NCBI GenBank assembly: GCA_019637315.1
Contig: JAHBVU010000025.1
Location: 1 to 42,195, forward strand
Direction of reading: 5' to 3'
Length of the DNA stretch: 42,195 nt
Origin: Gemmatimonadales bacterium
GTDB taxonomy: Bacteria > Gemmatimonadota > Gemmatimonadetes > Gemmatimonadales > GWC2-71-9
Shown: positions 15,161 to 24,000 of the stretch, piece after piece
Numbering within the stretch: position 1 is the first letter of the stretch
Layout: each line of letters starts with the position of its first letter
Notes under the pieces: generated by a model
The model's input: only the letters and a program-made list of their open reading frames with translations
Databases searched by the model: none
Told to the model about the DNA's origin: nothing
Translations under genes and position numbers: made by a program

Positions 15161-18100
15161 ATGAGAGATCACGACATCATGGCCGAACGGTTCGTCGACC
15201 CTAACGTATTCGAGACTGCAAACGCCGGCTTCGCGCAGGCGATCTACGAGGAGTACCTCAAGAACCCGGCGGGCGTAGCGCCCGAGTGGCGGGTTCTTTT
15301 CGAAAACGGGCGCGTCGGTGAGCAGCCGCCCGTCGCCGCCGTCAATGGAGCCAAGCCCGCATCCGACGCTCCTGCTGCGCAGTCGACGGCCCCGAACAAC
15401 GCCCAAATCATCAAAGGCCCGGCGGCCCGCCTCGTCGCCAACATGAACGAGAGCCTCACGGTTCCGACGGCGACGACGTTCCGGGAAATTTCGGTGCGTG
15501 CCCTGGAGCAGAACCGGACGGCCCTGAATAACGAGCTCAAGGCGGCCGGCCGCGATATCAAGATCTCCTTCACGCATCTGATCGGGTATGCCCTGGTGCG
15601 GGCGGCAGCGACGCATCCGGTGATGACCCATACCTTCGCTTCGGTCGATGGCGCGCCGCATCGGATCGATCCGGCCGGGGTCAACCTGGGCATCGCGGTC
15701 GATGCGCAGCGAAAGGACGGCAGCCGCGGACTGGTGGTGCCGGTCATCAAACATGCCGAGCAGGCCGACTTTGCCGGCTTCCACTCGGCCTACGAAGCGC
15801 TGGTCGAAAAGGCACGCACCAGCAAGCTGATGCCGGACGACTTCGCCGGCGCGACGATGTCGCTCACCAACCCCGGCGGTATCGGGACGGTGGCCTCGGT
15901 GCCGCGACTGATGGCGGGCCAGGGCAGCATCATTGCGGTCGGCGCCATCGGGTACCCGCCCGAGTACAGCAACCTCTCGGCCGAGGCAATCAAGGCGCTG
16001 GGCGTGTCGAAGGTGATGATGATCACCAGCACCTACGACCATCGCATCATCCAGGGCGCCGAGTCCGGCGAGTTCCTGCGCACGATGGAGCAGCTGCTGC
16101 AGGGCAACGACGGCTTCTACCAGGCCGTGGCCGCATCGCTCGGTGTGCAGCTCGGCGCGGTCCCGGTCGTCGAATCCGCAACCTCGGCACCACCTTCACC
16201 GGTGGCTCGCACCGGGCGGCCGAGCGCTGCTTATGGTGCTGCCGCGACCCTGGACGACCTGGAAGCAGTGTCCGCCGCCATGAGCCTGCTAAAGGGCTTC
16301 CGGACTCACGGTCATCTGGCGGCTCGGCTCGACCCACTGAGCGGCACTCCCATCGGCGATTCGGCGATGGATCCGACCTCGCTCGGACTCGATGAAGCGC
16401 GGATGGCACGGATCCCGTCGAGCATACTTCGCACCGCCGTACCTGGCGCGACGCTGGCGGAGGCGCTGCCGAATCTGCACGCGACCTACTGCGGTACCCT
16501 TGCCTATGAGGTGGAGCACCTGGCGAGCCACGACCAGCGGGTCTGGCTCCGGCAGCAGATCGAATCGGGCTCCCACCGGACCCCACTCGACCGGGACGCC
16601 AAGCTGGCCCTGCTCGATCGCCTGATTCAGGTCGAGACTTTCGAGCGCTTCCTGCACAAAGCCTACCTTGGCCAGAAGCGGTTCTCGATCGAGGGTGTCG
16701 ACCTGCTGGTCCCGATGCTCGACACCGTCATCGAGATGGCGGCCGAGCAGGGGGCGCGGGACGTTGGGCTCGGCATGGCCCATCGCGGCCGCCTCAACGT
16801 GCTGGTGCACACGCTGGGTCGTCCCTATGTCACGGTCTTCGCGCAGTTCGAAGGCCAGAAGCCCGGCAAGGAAGGCGAGGACATCGGGACTGGCGACGTC
16901 AAGTACCATCATGGTGCCGAGGGCGCGTTCGTCACCAAAACGGGACGGTCGATTGCCGTCTCGCTGGCTCACAATCCGAGCCACCTCGAGTTCGTCGGTC
17001 CGGTGGTCGACGGCCAGGCCCGCGCCAAGCAGACGCAGCGAAAGAGCGGTGCCGGCTATCATGACCCGACGGCCGCATTGCCGGTCGTGATTCATGGCGA
17101 CGCCGCCTTTGCCGGACAAGGCGTGGTGCAGGAGACGCTCAATCTCGGCGTGCTGCGCGGCTATGCGACGGGTGGTACCATTCACATCATCGCGAACAAC
17201 CAGGTCGGCTTTACCACCGACGCGCTCGATTCGCGGTCGACCCAGCACGCCAGCGATCTGGCCAAGGGCTTCGACATTCCGATCATCCACGTCAACGCCG
17301 ACGATGCGGAGGCCTGCCTGGCTGCCGTGCGTCTCGCCATGATGTATCGGGAACGCTTCCGCGAGGATGTCGTGATCGACCTGGTCGGCTATCGCCGGCA
17401 TGGGCACAACGAGGGTGACGAGCCAGGTTACACCCAGCCGACCATGTACGAGCGGATCAAGAATCATCCGACCGCTCGGGCCCGGTATGCCTCACAGCTG
17501 GTGAGCGACGGCACCATCTCCGCCGACGACGCCGAGCGGCGTTACGAGGCCTCATACCAGCACCTGGTCGACCTGCAGCAGGGATTCAAAGCCTCGCAGG
17601 CCCAGCCCGCGCCGACCGAGCCGGCGCCCGCCAAGATCACCCGTGAGGAACCGGTGACTGCGGTGGCTGCGGATACGTTGATTGCGCTCAACGACCAGCT
17701 GCTCAGCTATCCTGAAGGTTTCACGGTGCACCCGAAGCTGGTCCGGCAGCTCGAGCGTCGTCGCACCACTATGGGCGCCGATGGCGGCATCGACTGGGGC
17801 CACGCTGAGGCGCTGGCCTTCGCGTCGCTGGTTAGTGAGGGAGTGCCGATTCGGCTGACCGGTCAGGATACCGAGCGCGGCACCTTCAGCCATCGCCATC
17901 TCGTGTTGCACGATGCCGTCAACGGCGCCAGGACCTGTCCGATGCAGCGGTTGCCGGGCGCGATGGCCTCCTTCGAGGTCCATAACAGCCCCCTTTCGGA
18001 GCTGGCGACGCTGGGCTTCGAGTACGGCTACAGCATCGCGGCCCGCGAGTCGCTGGTGGTGTGGGAAGCCCAATTTGGCGACTTCATCAACGGCGCCCAG

Positions 18101-18817
18101 GTCATTGTCGATCAGTTCATGGCGGCAGGCCTGTCGAAGTGGGGTGTCACCTCGCGGCTGACGCTGTTGTTGCCGCACGGATACGAAGGCCAGGGCCCCG
18201 AGCACTCGAGCGCCCGGATGGAGCGCTTCCTCCAGCTGGCGGCCGAGGGCAATATCCGGCTCCGCAACTGCACCACGTCGGCGCAGTACTTCCACGCACT
18301 GCGCCAGCAGGCCCGCCGCAATCGGCAGCGGCCGATGGTGATCTTTACGCCCAAGAGCCTGCTGCGTCTGCCTCAGGCGTCGTCGACGTTGCGTGACCTC
18401 GCGGAGGGCAGGTTCCACCCGGTCCTCAACGATCCAACCGCACAGCAGCAGGCCGAGGCGGTCTCGCGTGTGGTGCTGTGCTCTGGCAAGGTCTACTACG
18501 ATCTGCTGACGGCGGCGGAGAAGGCGGGGGGCGCGCGTCCGGCGCTGGTTCGGCTGGAACAGCTCTACACCTTCCCGGAACCGGAGATCAGCGAGGTACT
18601 GGCCTCCTATCCCAGCGCGACCGAACTGGTCTGGTGCCAGGAAGAGCCGCGCAACATGGGGGCCTGGACCTTCGTCGAGCCCCGGCTGCGCAGGCTACTG
18701 CCCGAACGGATGACGCTTCGATATGTTGGTCGGCCGGATCGGGCCAGCCCGGCCGAGGGCTATACCTACGCTCATACGATCGAGCAGGAACGGATCGTCG
18801 GAGAAGCCCTGAGCTGA
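15161..18817 (+). CDS. kgd: Kgd-type multifunctional 2-oxoglutarate decarboxylase/dehydrogenase (E2-E1 fusion)
   Basis: A 1218-residue TCA-cycle enzyme combining a succinyltransferase (E2-like) domain and a thiamine diphosphate-dependent E1 domain, as in mycobacterial Kgd/OdhA. An E1-type N-terminal helix (about 16-50) precedes a linker, then the E2 core (about 80-320) with TYDHRIIQGAESG (291-303). There is no lipoyl domain, so the lipoyl carrier must come from another protein. E1 follows (about 365-1218): GMAHRGRLNVL (538-548), SLAHNPSHLEFV (601-612), the thiamine motif GDAAFAGQG (646-654) with NNQVGF (679-684), and RRHGHNEGDEP. In E2 enzymes the motif is DHRxxDG; here the Asp is Gln298, as I recall for Kgd of Actinobacteria. 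The start is ATG 15161 or 15179. A strong terminator follows the gene. Confidence 0.95.
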   Translation: MRDHDIMAERFVDPNVFETANAGFAQAIYEEYLKNPAGVAPEWRVLFENGRVGEQPPVAAVNGAKPASDAPAAQSTAPNNAQIIKGPAARLVANMNESLTVPTATTFREISVRALEQNRTALNNELKAAGRDIKISFTHLIGYALVRAAATHPVMTHTFASVDGAPHRIDPAGVNLGIAVDAQRKDGSRGLVVPVIKHAEQADFAGFHSAYEALVEKARTSKLMPDDFAGATMSLTNPGGIGTVASVPRLMAGQGSIIAVGAIGYPPEYSNLSAEAIKALGVSKVMMITSTYDHRIIQGAESGEFLRTMEQLLQGNDGFYQAVAASLGVQLGAVPVVESATSAPPSPVARTGRPSAAYGAAATLDDLEAVSAAMSLLKGFRTHGHLAARLDPLSGTPIGDSAMDPTSLGLDEARMARIPSSILRTAVPGATLAEALPNLHATYCGTLAYEVEHLASHDQRVWLRQQIESGSHRTPLDRDAKLALLDRLIQVETFERFLHKAYLGQKRFSIEGVDLLVPMLDTVIEMAAEQGARDVGLGMAHRGRLNVLVHTLGRPYVTVFAQFEGQKPGKEGEDIGTGDVKYHHGAEGAFVTKTGRSIAVSLAHNPSHLEFVGPVVDGQARAKQTQRKSGAGYHDPTAALPVVIHGDAAFAGQGVVQETLNLGVLRGYATGGTIHIIANNQVGFTTDALDSRSTQHASDLAKGFDIPIIHVNADDAEACLAAVRLAMMYRERFREDVVIDLVGYRRHGHNEGDEPGYTQPTMYERIKNHPTARARYASQLVSDGTISADDAERRYEASYQHLVDLQQGFKASQAQPAPTEPAPAKITREEPVTAVAADTLIALNDQLLSYPEGFTVHPKLVRQLERRRTTMGADGGIDWGHAEALAFASLVSEGVPIRLTGQDTERGTFSHRHLVLHDAVNGARTCPMQRLPGAMASFEVHNSPLSELATLGFEYGYSIAARESLVVWEAQFGDFINGAQVIVDQFMAAGLSKWGVTSRLTLLLPHGYEGQGPEHSSARMERFLQLAAEGNIRLRNCTTSAQYFHALRQQARRNRQRPMVIFTPKSLLRLPQASSTLRDLAEGRFHPVLNDPTAQQQAEAVSRVVLCSGKVYYDLLTAAEKAGGARPALVRLEQLYTFPEPEISEVLASYPSATELVWCQEEPRNMGAWTFVEPRLRRLLPERMTLRYVGRPDRASPAEGYTYAHTIEQERIVGEALS

Positions 18818-18825
18818 ACTACTCC

Positions 18826-18856
18826 CGCGGGGGGCCACTGGCCCCCCGCGTTTCTT
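18826..18856 (+). terminator. Intrinsic terminator after kgd
   Basis: An 11-base perfect stem, CGCGGGGGGCC (18826-18836) and GGCCCCCCGCG (18840-18850), closes a three-base loop ACT and is followed by TTTCTT. It starts nine bases after the kgd stop codon. The stem is long and all G-C, so this should end kgd transcription and separate it from the amidohydrolase gene. Confidence 0.9.
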
Positions 18857-18899
18857 GCTACCCTGCAGTCCCAGATCGATCGCCCCTTCGGAGGAATCC

Positions 18900-20186
18900 A
18901 TGCGTCTGTTCGCAGTCGCCCTGTCGGTCGTCGTCGTTACCAGCGCAGCAGGCGGCGGTCAGCCGCTCAGCGCCCAGCAACCTGCTACCCCGATCGTGGT
19001 CCGGGCCGCCCGGATGGTCGACGTGGTCAGCGGTCAGCTGCTGCGCAACCCCGTCCTGGTGGTCGAGGGCGACAGGATCACCGCCGTCAACCCGGCCGCG
19101 GCACCCCGGGGCGCGCGCACCATCGACCTGGGCGATGTCACGCTGCTGCCTGGCTTGATCGACCTGCACACCCACCTGTCGATGGAAATCGGCGCGAGTT
19201 CCTTTACGGCGGCAGCCACGACCACTCCGGCCGCGGAGGCGTTCAACACGGTCCAGTATGCCCTCCGAACCATCCATGCCGGTGTTACAACGGTTCGCGA
19301 TTTTGGCGGCGACAACACCGTCGCACTCGGACACGCGATCGAGAAAGGGATCATCACGGGCCCCCATGTGATTCCGTCGCGCAACCCGCTCGGCATTACC
19401 GGCGGGCACTGCGATCTGACCGGCTTCGCGCCCGGGGTGCTCGAGCAGCGCATCGAGGACGGTGTTGCCGACGGCCCGTGGGATGTGGTCCGGGCGGTTC
19501 GCTATCAGATCAAGCACGGCGCCCAGGTCATCAAGACCTGCGCGACCGCCGGCGTGTTGTCGCTCGAAGGACCGGTTGGCGCGCAACAGTATACCTACGA
19601 AGAACTCAAGGCCATGGTGGACGAGGCCGCCCGGCACGGGGTGCGGGTAGCGGCCCATGCGCATGGCAACGCCGGTATCAAAGCGGCCGTCCGCGCGGGC
19701 GTCACCTCGATCGAGCATGGTTCCGAGCTCGATGATGAGGCCATCGCCCTGATGAAGCAGCACGGCACCTATCTCGTCCCCACGACCTATCTCGTTGGTC
19801 GAATCAACCTGGCGGTGCTGCCGGCGCAGGTCCGGCGGAAGGCGGAGGCGATTCTGCCGATCGCGCAGGCCAGCCTTCGGAAGGCGATCGCTTCCGGAGT
19901 AAAGATCGGGTTTGGCACGGACGCGGGGGTCTATCCGCACGGGGAGAACGCCAGGGAGCTGGCGCTCTATGTCAAATACGGGCTTTCATCGATCGATGCC
20001 CTGCGCAGCGCGACGGTCCACGCGGCCGACGCGCTCGGCAAGACTGATCGGGGCGTAATCGAGGCGGGGCGCCTGGCCGACCTGATTGCGGTGCCGGGTA
20101 ACCCGCTCGAGGACATTACGGCCACCGAGCGGGTCAGCTGGGTGATGCATGCCGGGAAGGTGATCAAGGGCAGCGGCGCAAGCTAA
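18900..20186 (+). CDS. Exported metal-dependent amidohydrolase, imidazolonepropionase-like
   Basis: A 428-residue hydrolase of the amidohydrolase superfamily. The N-terminus is a signal peptide (hydrophobic residues 3-16, likely cleavage near LSAQ at 23-26), so it acts outside the cytoplasm. Metal ligands are visible: His90 and His92 (DLHTH), Lys212 (VIKTCATAG, probably carboxylated), His253 (AAHAHG), His273 (IEHGSE) and Asp341 (FGTDAG). This set matches the binuclear peptidase-like branch (prolidase or Xaa-Arg dipeptidase type) rather than true HutI. The ATG at 18900 has GGAGG seven bases upstream. It lies 50 bases after the kgd terminator. The stop codon overlaps the convergent transporter gene by four bases. 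The substrate is probably a small peptide or N-acyl amino acid, which is inference. Confidence 0.88.
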   Translation: MRLFAVALSVVVVTSAAGGGQPLSAQQPATPIVVRAARMVDVVSGQLLRNPVLVVEGDRITAVNPAAAPRGARTIDLGDVTLLPGLIDLHTHLSMEIGASSFTAAATTTPAAEAFNTVQYALRTIHAGVTTVRDFGGDNTVALGHAIEKGIITGPHVIPSRNPLGITGGHCDLTGFAPGVLEQRIEDGVADGPWDVVRAVRYQIKHGAQVIKTCATAGVLSLEGPVGAQQYTYEELKAMVDEAARHGVRVAAHAHGNAGIKAAVRAGVTSIEHGSELDDEAIALMKQHGTYLVPTTYLVGRINLAVLPAQVRRKAEAILPIAQASLRKAIASGVKIGFGTDAGVYPHGENARELALYVKYGLSSIDALRSATVHAADALGKTDRGVIEAGRLADLIAVPGNPLEDITATERVSWVMHAGKVIKGSGAS

Positions 20187-21061
20187 GCAGCTCGGACGGG
20201 AGCCGCTTCCTCGCGGCTGCCGCGCTCCTCCCGCCCGAAGAACGCCGGCAAGACGGCCAAGACGATCAACCCCATCCCGATAAGCCCCAAGCGACTCGGT
20301 GCCATGTCGCGGAGCCCCCAGCGGAACAGCACCTCGTACACGACCTGGAGATAGAGCACGGGCGCCAGCGCCGCCCAGCGGTCCGTATCGACCGCCCGGT
20401 CGAGCAGGTAGAGGCCGAACAGTCCGATGCTCCCGATCGCGACCAGCGAACCGACGCCGGCGAGACTCGGCGTCCTCCATACGGCCGGCATCAGCAAGCT
20501 GAGCGCGAGGAAGACCCAGAGCGCCGTGTGCACCAGTTTGGGCAGGATGGCCTCGTCGCGCATCTGCGCCGTCATGTGAATGTACAGCGCAAAGCACAAC
20601 GCCATGCCGATCGGGAGCAGCGCGGGAAGGGTCAGTGCGTCCGAGTCGGGACGCAGCACGAGCCAGACGCCCAGAAGCCCCGTTCCCGCCGCGACCAGCG
20701 TCCGTACACCGCCGAAGGAGGCGCGGCTGAGCGCAGCGAGCGCGATGATCATGAGCGGCGCGATCCAGAAGACGCCCAGCATGTTGCCGGGGCGCAGCAT
20801 CCGCACGCCGAAGATGAAGCAGAGGGGCATGCCGAGCATCAGGAGCGAGCGCAGGATCTGCCAGCCGGGCCGAGGGGTGCGTACCAGCGCCGTGACACCG
20901 CGGCGCGGTGCGAACAGCAGCAACAGCACGGCCAGATGGACGGCGTACCGGCTCCAGACGATCTGGTAGAGCGAGACGCCGCTTGCCGGCACGACGGTCT
21001 CCGCGATCGACCAGAAGAACGAGAACCCAGCCAGCAGCAGCGCCGAGCGGTTCAGCCTCAT
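20183..21061 (-). CDS. EamA/DMT-family membrane transporter, last gene of the PKS operon
   Basis: A 292-residue very hydrophobic protein with about ten transmembrane helices, arranged as two five-helix halves in the manner of drug/metabolite transporters (EamA, RhaT, YdcZ relatives). Visible helices include those around SALLLAGFSFFWSIAE, LAVLLLLFAP, LLMLGMPLCFIFGV and LGLIGMGLIVLAVLPAFF. It ends in a charged cytoplasmic tail. Its ATG overlaps the stop of PKS-C as ATGA, the same four-base coupling that joins the PKS genes, so it is made with the synthase and may export the product, an intermediate or a side product, or import a precursor. That role is inference from position only. Its stop codon overlaps the end of the convergent amidohydrolase gene by four bases. 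Confidence 0.85.
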   Translation of the reverse strand: MRLNRSALLLAGFSFFWSIAETVVPASGVSLYQIVWSRYAVHLAVLLLLFAPRRGVTALVRTPRPGWQILRSLLMLGMPLCFIFGVRMLRPGNMLGVFWIAPLMIIALAALSRASFGGVRTLVAAGTGLLGVWLVLRPDSDALTLPALLPIGMALCFALYIHMTAQMRDEAILPKLVHTALWVFLALSLLMPAVWRTPSLAGVGSLVAIGSIGLFGLYLLDRAVDTDRWAALAPVLYLQVVYEVLFRWGLRDMAPSRLGLIGMGLIVLAVLPAFFGREERGSREEAAPVRAA

Positions 21062-24000
21062 GGGCTGCTCGCGCCGCCGCGCTCGGCCAGCAACTTGCTC
21101 AGCTGAGCGTCGAGGTCTTCTTCCGACAGCGTATCGATGCTCTCGAGTAGTGCCGCGTTCTCCGCACCCGCACCGTCCGCTGTGAGCGCGAGCTGCGCCT
21201 CGATGGTGGAGGCGAGTTCATTGGTGCTCGGCCCGAGCAGCAGATCAGCCACCGCAACCGTCACCTGGAAATTGGCTTCGAGTCGGTTGCGGAGTTCCAT
21301 CGCCATCAGCGAGTCGAGCCCCATGTCCATGATGGAGCGGTCGGGGTCGACCCGATATGACGAACTCAGCGCCAGCACGCGAATCAGCTGGCCCTGAAGG
21401 AACTCGACGATCAGCCCACGCCGGTCATCGGGCGCCGCGGCGGCGAGAACGGCCCGCATGTCGACCGCCGGCTCCGCAACGGAACCCGTGGTCGTGACCG
21501 TAGCCAGCAGCTCCCGGAAGAACGGACCCGCCGCATCCGTGAGCTTTGACAGCCGAAGCGGCAGCACGGCCACACGAGGCGAGACGGCGCCGGCCATGAC
21601 CTCGCCCAGGGCGCGGACGCCGTCCTCCGGCGTGATCATCTCGAGGCCGAGCGCGGCCCAGCGGCGGCGGTGCTGTTGGCTGACGCTGGCGGCCATGCCC
21701 ACCTCGGACCAGCTGCCCCAGTTGATGCTGAGCGCGGGAAGCCCCTTGGCCTGGCGATGGTGGGCCAGCATGTCGAGGAACAGATTGGCGGCGGCGTAGT
21801 TGCCCTGCCCCGGTGAGCCCAGCAAAGCGGCCCCCGAGGAGAACATCACGAAGAAGTCGAGCGGGACGCGCTCGGTGAGCTGGTGCAGATGCCAGCTGCC
21901 CGCCACCTTGGGCGCCATCACGCGCCGGAAACTCTCGACGTCCTGGTCCGGCAGCATCCGGTCCTCGACGATACCCGCGGCGTGAATGATGCCGCGAAGC
22001 GGGGCGTGGTCGCGGCGTGCGGCCTCGAGGATGCGGACCACGTCGTCCCGTTCCGCCACGTCACCCTGAGTTACGGTGACGCGCGCACCGGCTGCCTCGA
22101 GCTCCGCCACGGCCGCACGAGCCGCATCGGTCGGGGGCCGGCGAGCCGTGAGAATCAGGTCGCGCGCGCCCTGCGCCACCAGCCACCCGGCCACCGCGAG
22201 GCCCAAGCCGCCCACACCACCCGTAACCAGGTAGCTGCCGTCGGGCCGCACGGTGGGGCCATGCCGCTGCGTGATGACGACCTTGCCCATGTGCTTGGCT
22301 TGCGCCATGAAGCGGAACGCCTCGACCGATTGCTCCAACGGGAAGAGATGGTTCGGCAGCGGCGTCAGCGCGCCACGCTCGAAATCCGCCAGGAGGTCGA
22401 GGAACATCCGCCGGATCAGAGCCGGATCGGCCGCGGCGATTTCACCCAGGTACAGCAGGTAGTATTCGAGCCCGGTATACTGCGCGTCGACGACTGCCTG
22501 GTTCCACGCGTCCGTCTTGCCGATTTCGATGAAGCGACCGCCCGGACGCAACAGTTCGAGCGTCTTGGGGATGAATTCGCCGGCCAGCGAGTTGAGCGCG
22601 ATGTCGACGCCCTCTCCGTTGGTGGCAGCGCGCACGTCATCCACGAAGGAGAGGGAGCGCGAATCGCTCACGTGATGCGCGCCGAGCTGCTTCGCCACTG
22701 CCCGCTTGGTCGGGTTGCCGGCGGTTCCGAAGATCTCGGCACCCGCCCGCTTGGCGAGCTGAATGGCAGCCATGCCGACGCCGCCGGTGGCCGCGTGGAT
22801 CAACACCCGGTCGCCCGCCTTCATCCGACCCAGGTGGTTGAGGGCATAATCGGCCGTGAGGAAGGTGACCGGGATCGTGGCCGCCTCGGCGAACGTCAGA
22901 TTGGCCGGCTTCCGCACCGTGAGGACGGCCGGCGCGAGCACATAGGTGGCAAAACTCTGATCCACCATGGTGATGACTTCGTCGCCCACGGCCAGATCCT
23001 CGACGCCCGCGCCAACGGCGCTAACCACGCCGGCACACTCGTTGCCCAAGGGACCGGGATCGCCGGGGTACATGCCCAGGGCATTCAAGACGTCACGGAA
23101 ATTGAGGCCGGTGGCATGCACGCGGATCTCCACCTCTCCGGGCCCCGGAGGGGTGCGACGCATCGGCTGGAGCGCGAGATAGTCGAGCTGGCCCCGGGTC
23201 GGGATCTCCAGCCGGATCGGTTGCTCGGCAACGGGACTGACGACCTGTGCTGGCACCAGCCGCGCGACGAAACGATGACCACCGCGATAGGCAACCTGGG
23301 TTTCGTCATCGGGTCGCAGCAGCGCATCGAGCAGCGCGTCGAGATGGGCCGCCGGGTCGGGGGCGAGATCGAGGCGCACCAGCATCATCGACGGATACTC
23401 GGCCGCTACCACCGCGCCCAGCCCCCAGAGCGGCGCCTGGGCGGGGTCAGAGATGGAGCCGTCCACCGGCTGGCCGCCCGCCGTGACGAGCCAGAGCCGC
23501 GCCCCGGTTTCGGCCGAGGCGTTGGCCAGATGGAGCGCGCCGAGGGTAGCTCGATCGGGCTGCCGGGCAACCTCGAACGCGTCCGGCGGGCCGTCGAGCG
23601 CGGCAAGGTAGACGATCCCATGCAACGGACTGTCGCCGGCCGTGCCGAGGGCAGCCATCAGGCGGTCGACCTGGGCCCGATCCGTCAGATCGAGCTGCCA
23701 GGTCTCGCCCTGGTGCGACCATGCGGCGCCGTCGCGGGCGAGATCGACCCGATGACCGTCGGCACGCAGCCGTTCGGCCAGGCGATCTGCTACCCCGCGG
23801 CCCTCGCCGACGATGAGCCAGCGCGCCGCGGCGGTTGCTGCGGACGAGCTCGGCACCTGCCGCCAGGCCACCTCGAAGACGCCGTCGCCCGGCGCCCGCT
23901 TTCGGAAGAGACGTTCGAGCGTCTGGCGCGACACGCGGCGGAGCGTCAAACTGGCGACCCGTGCCACCATGTGCCCCTCCGCATCAACCAGGACGAGATC

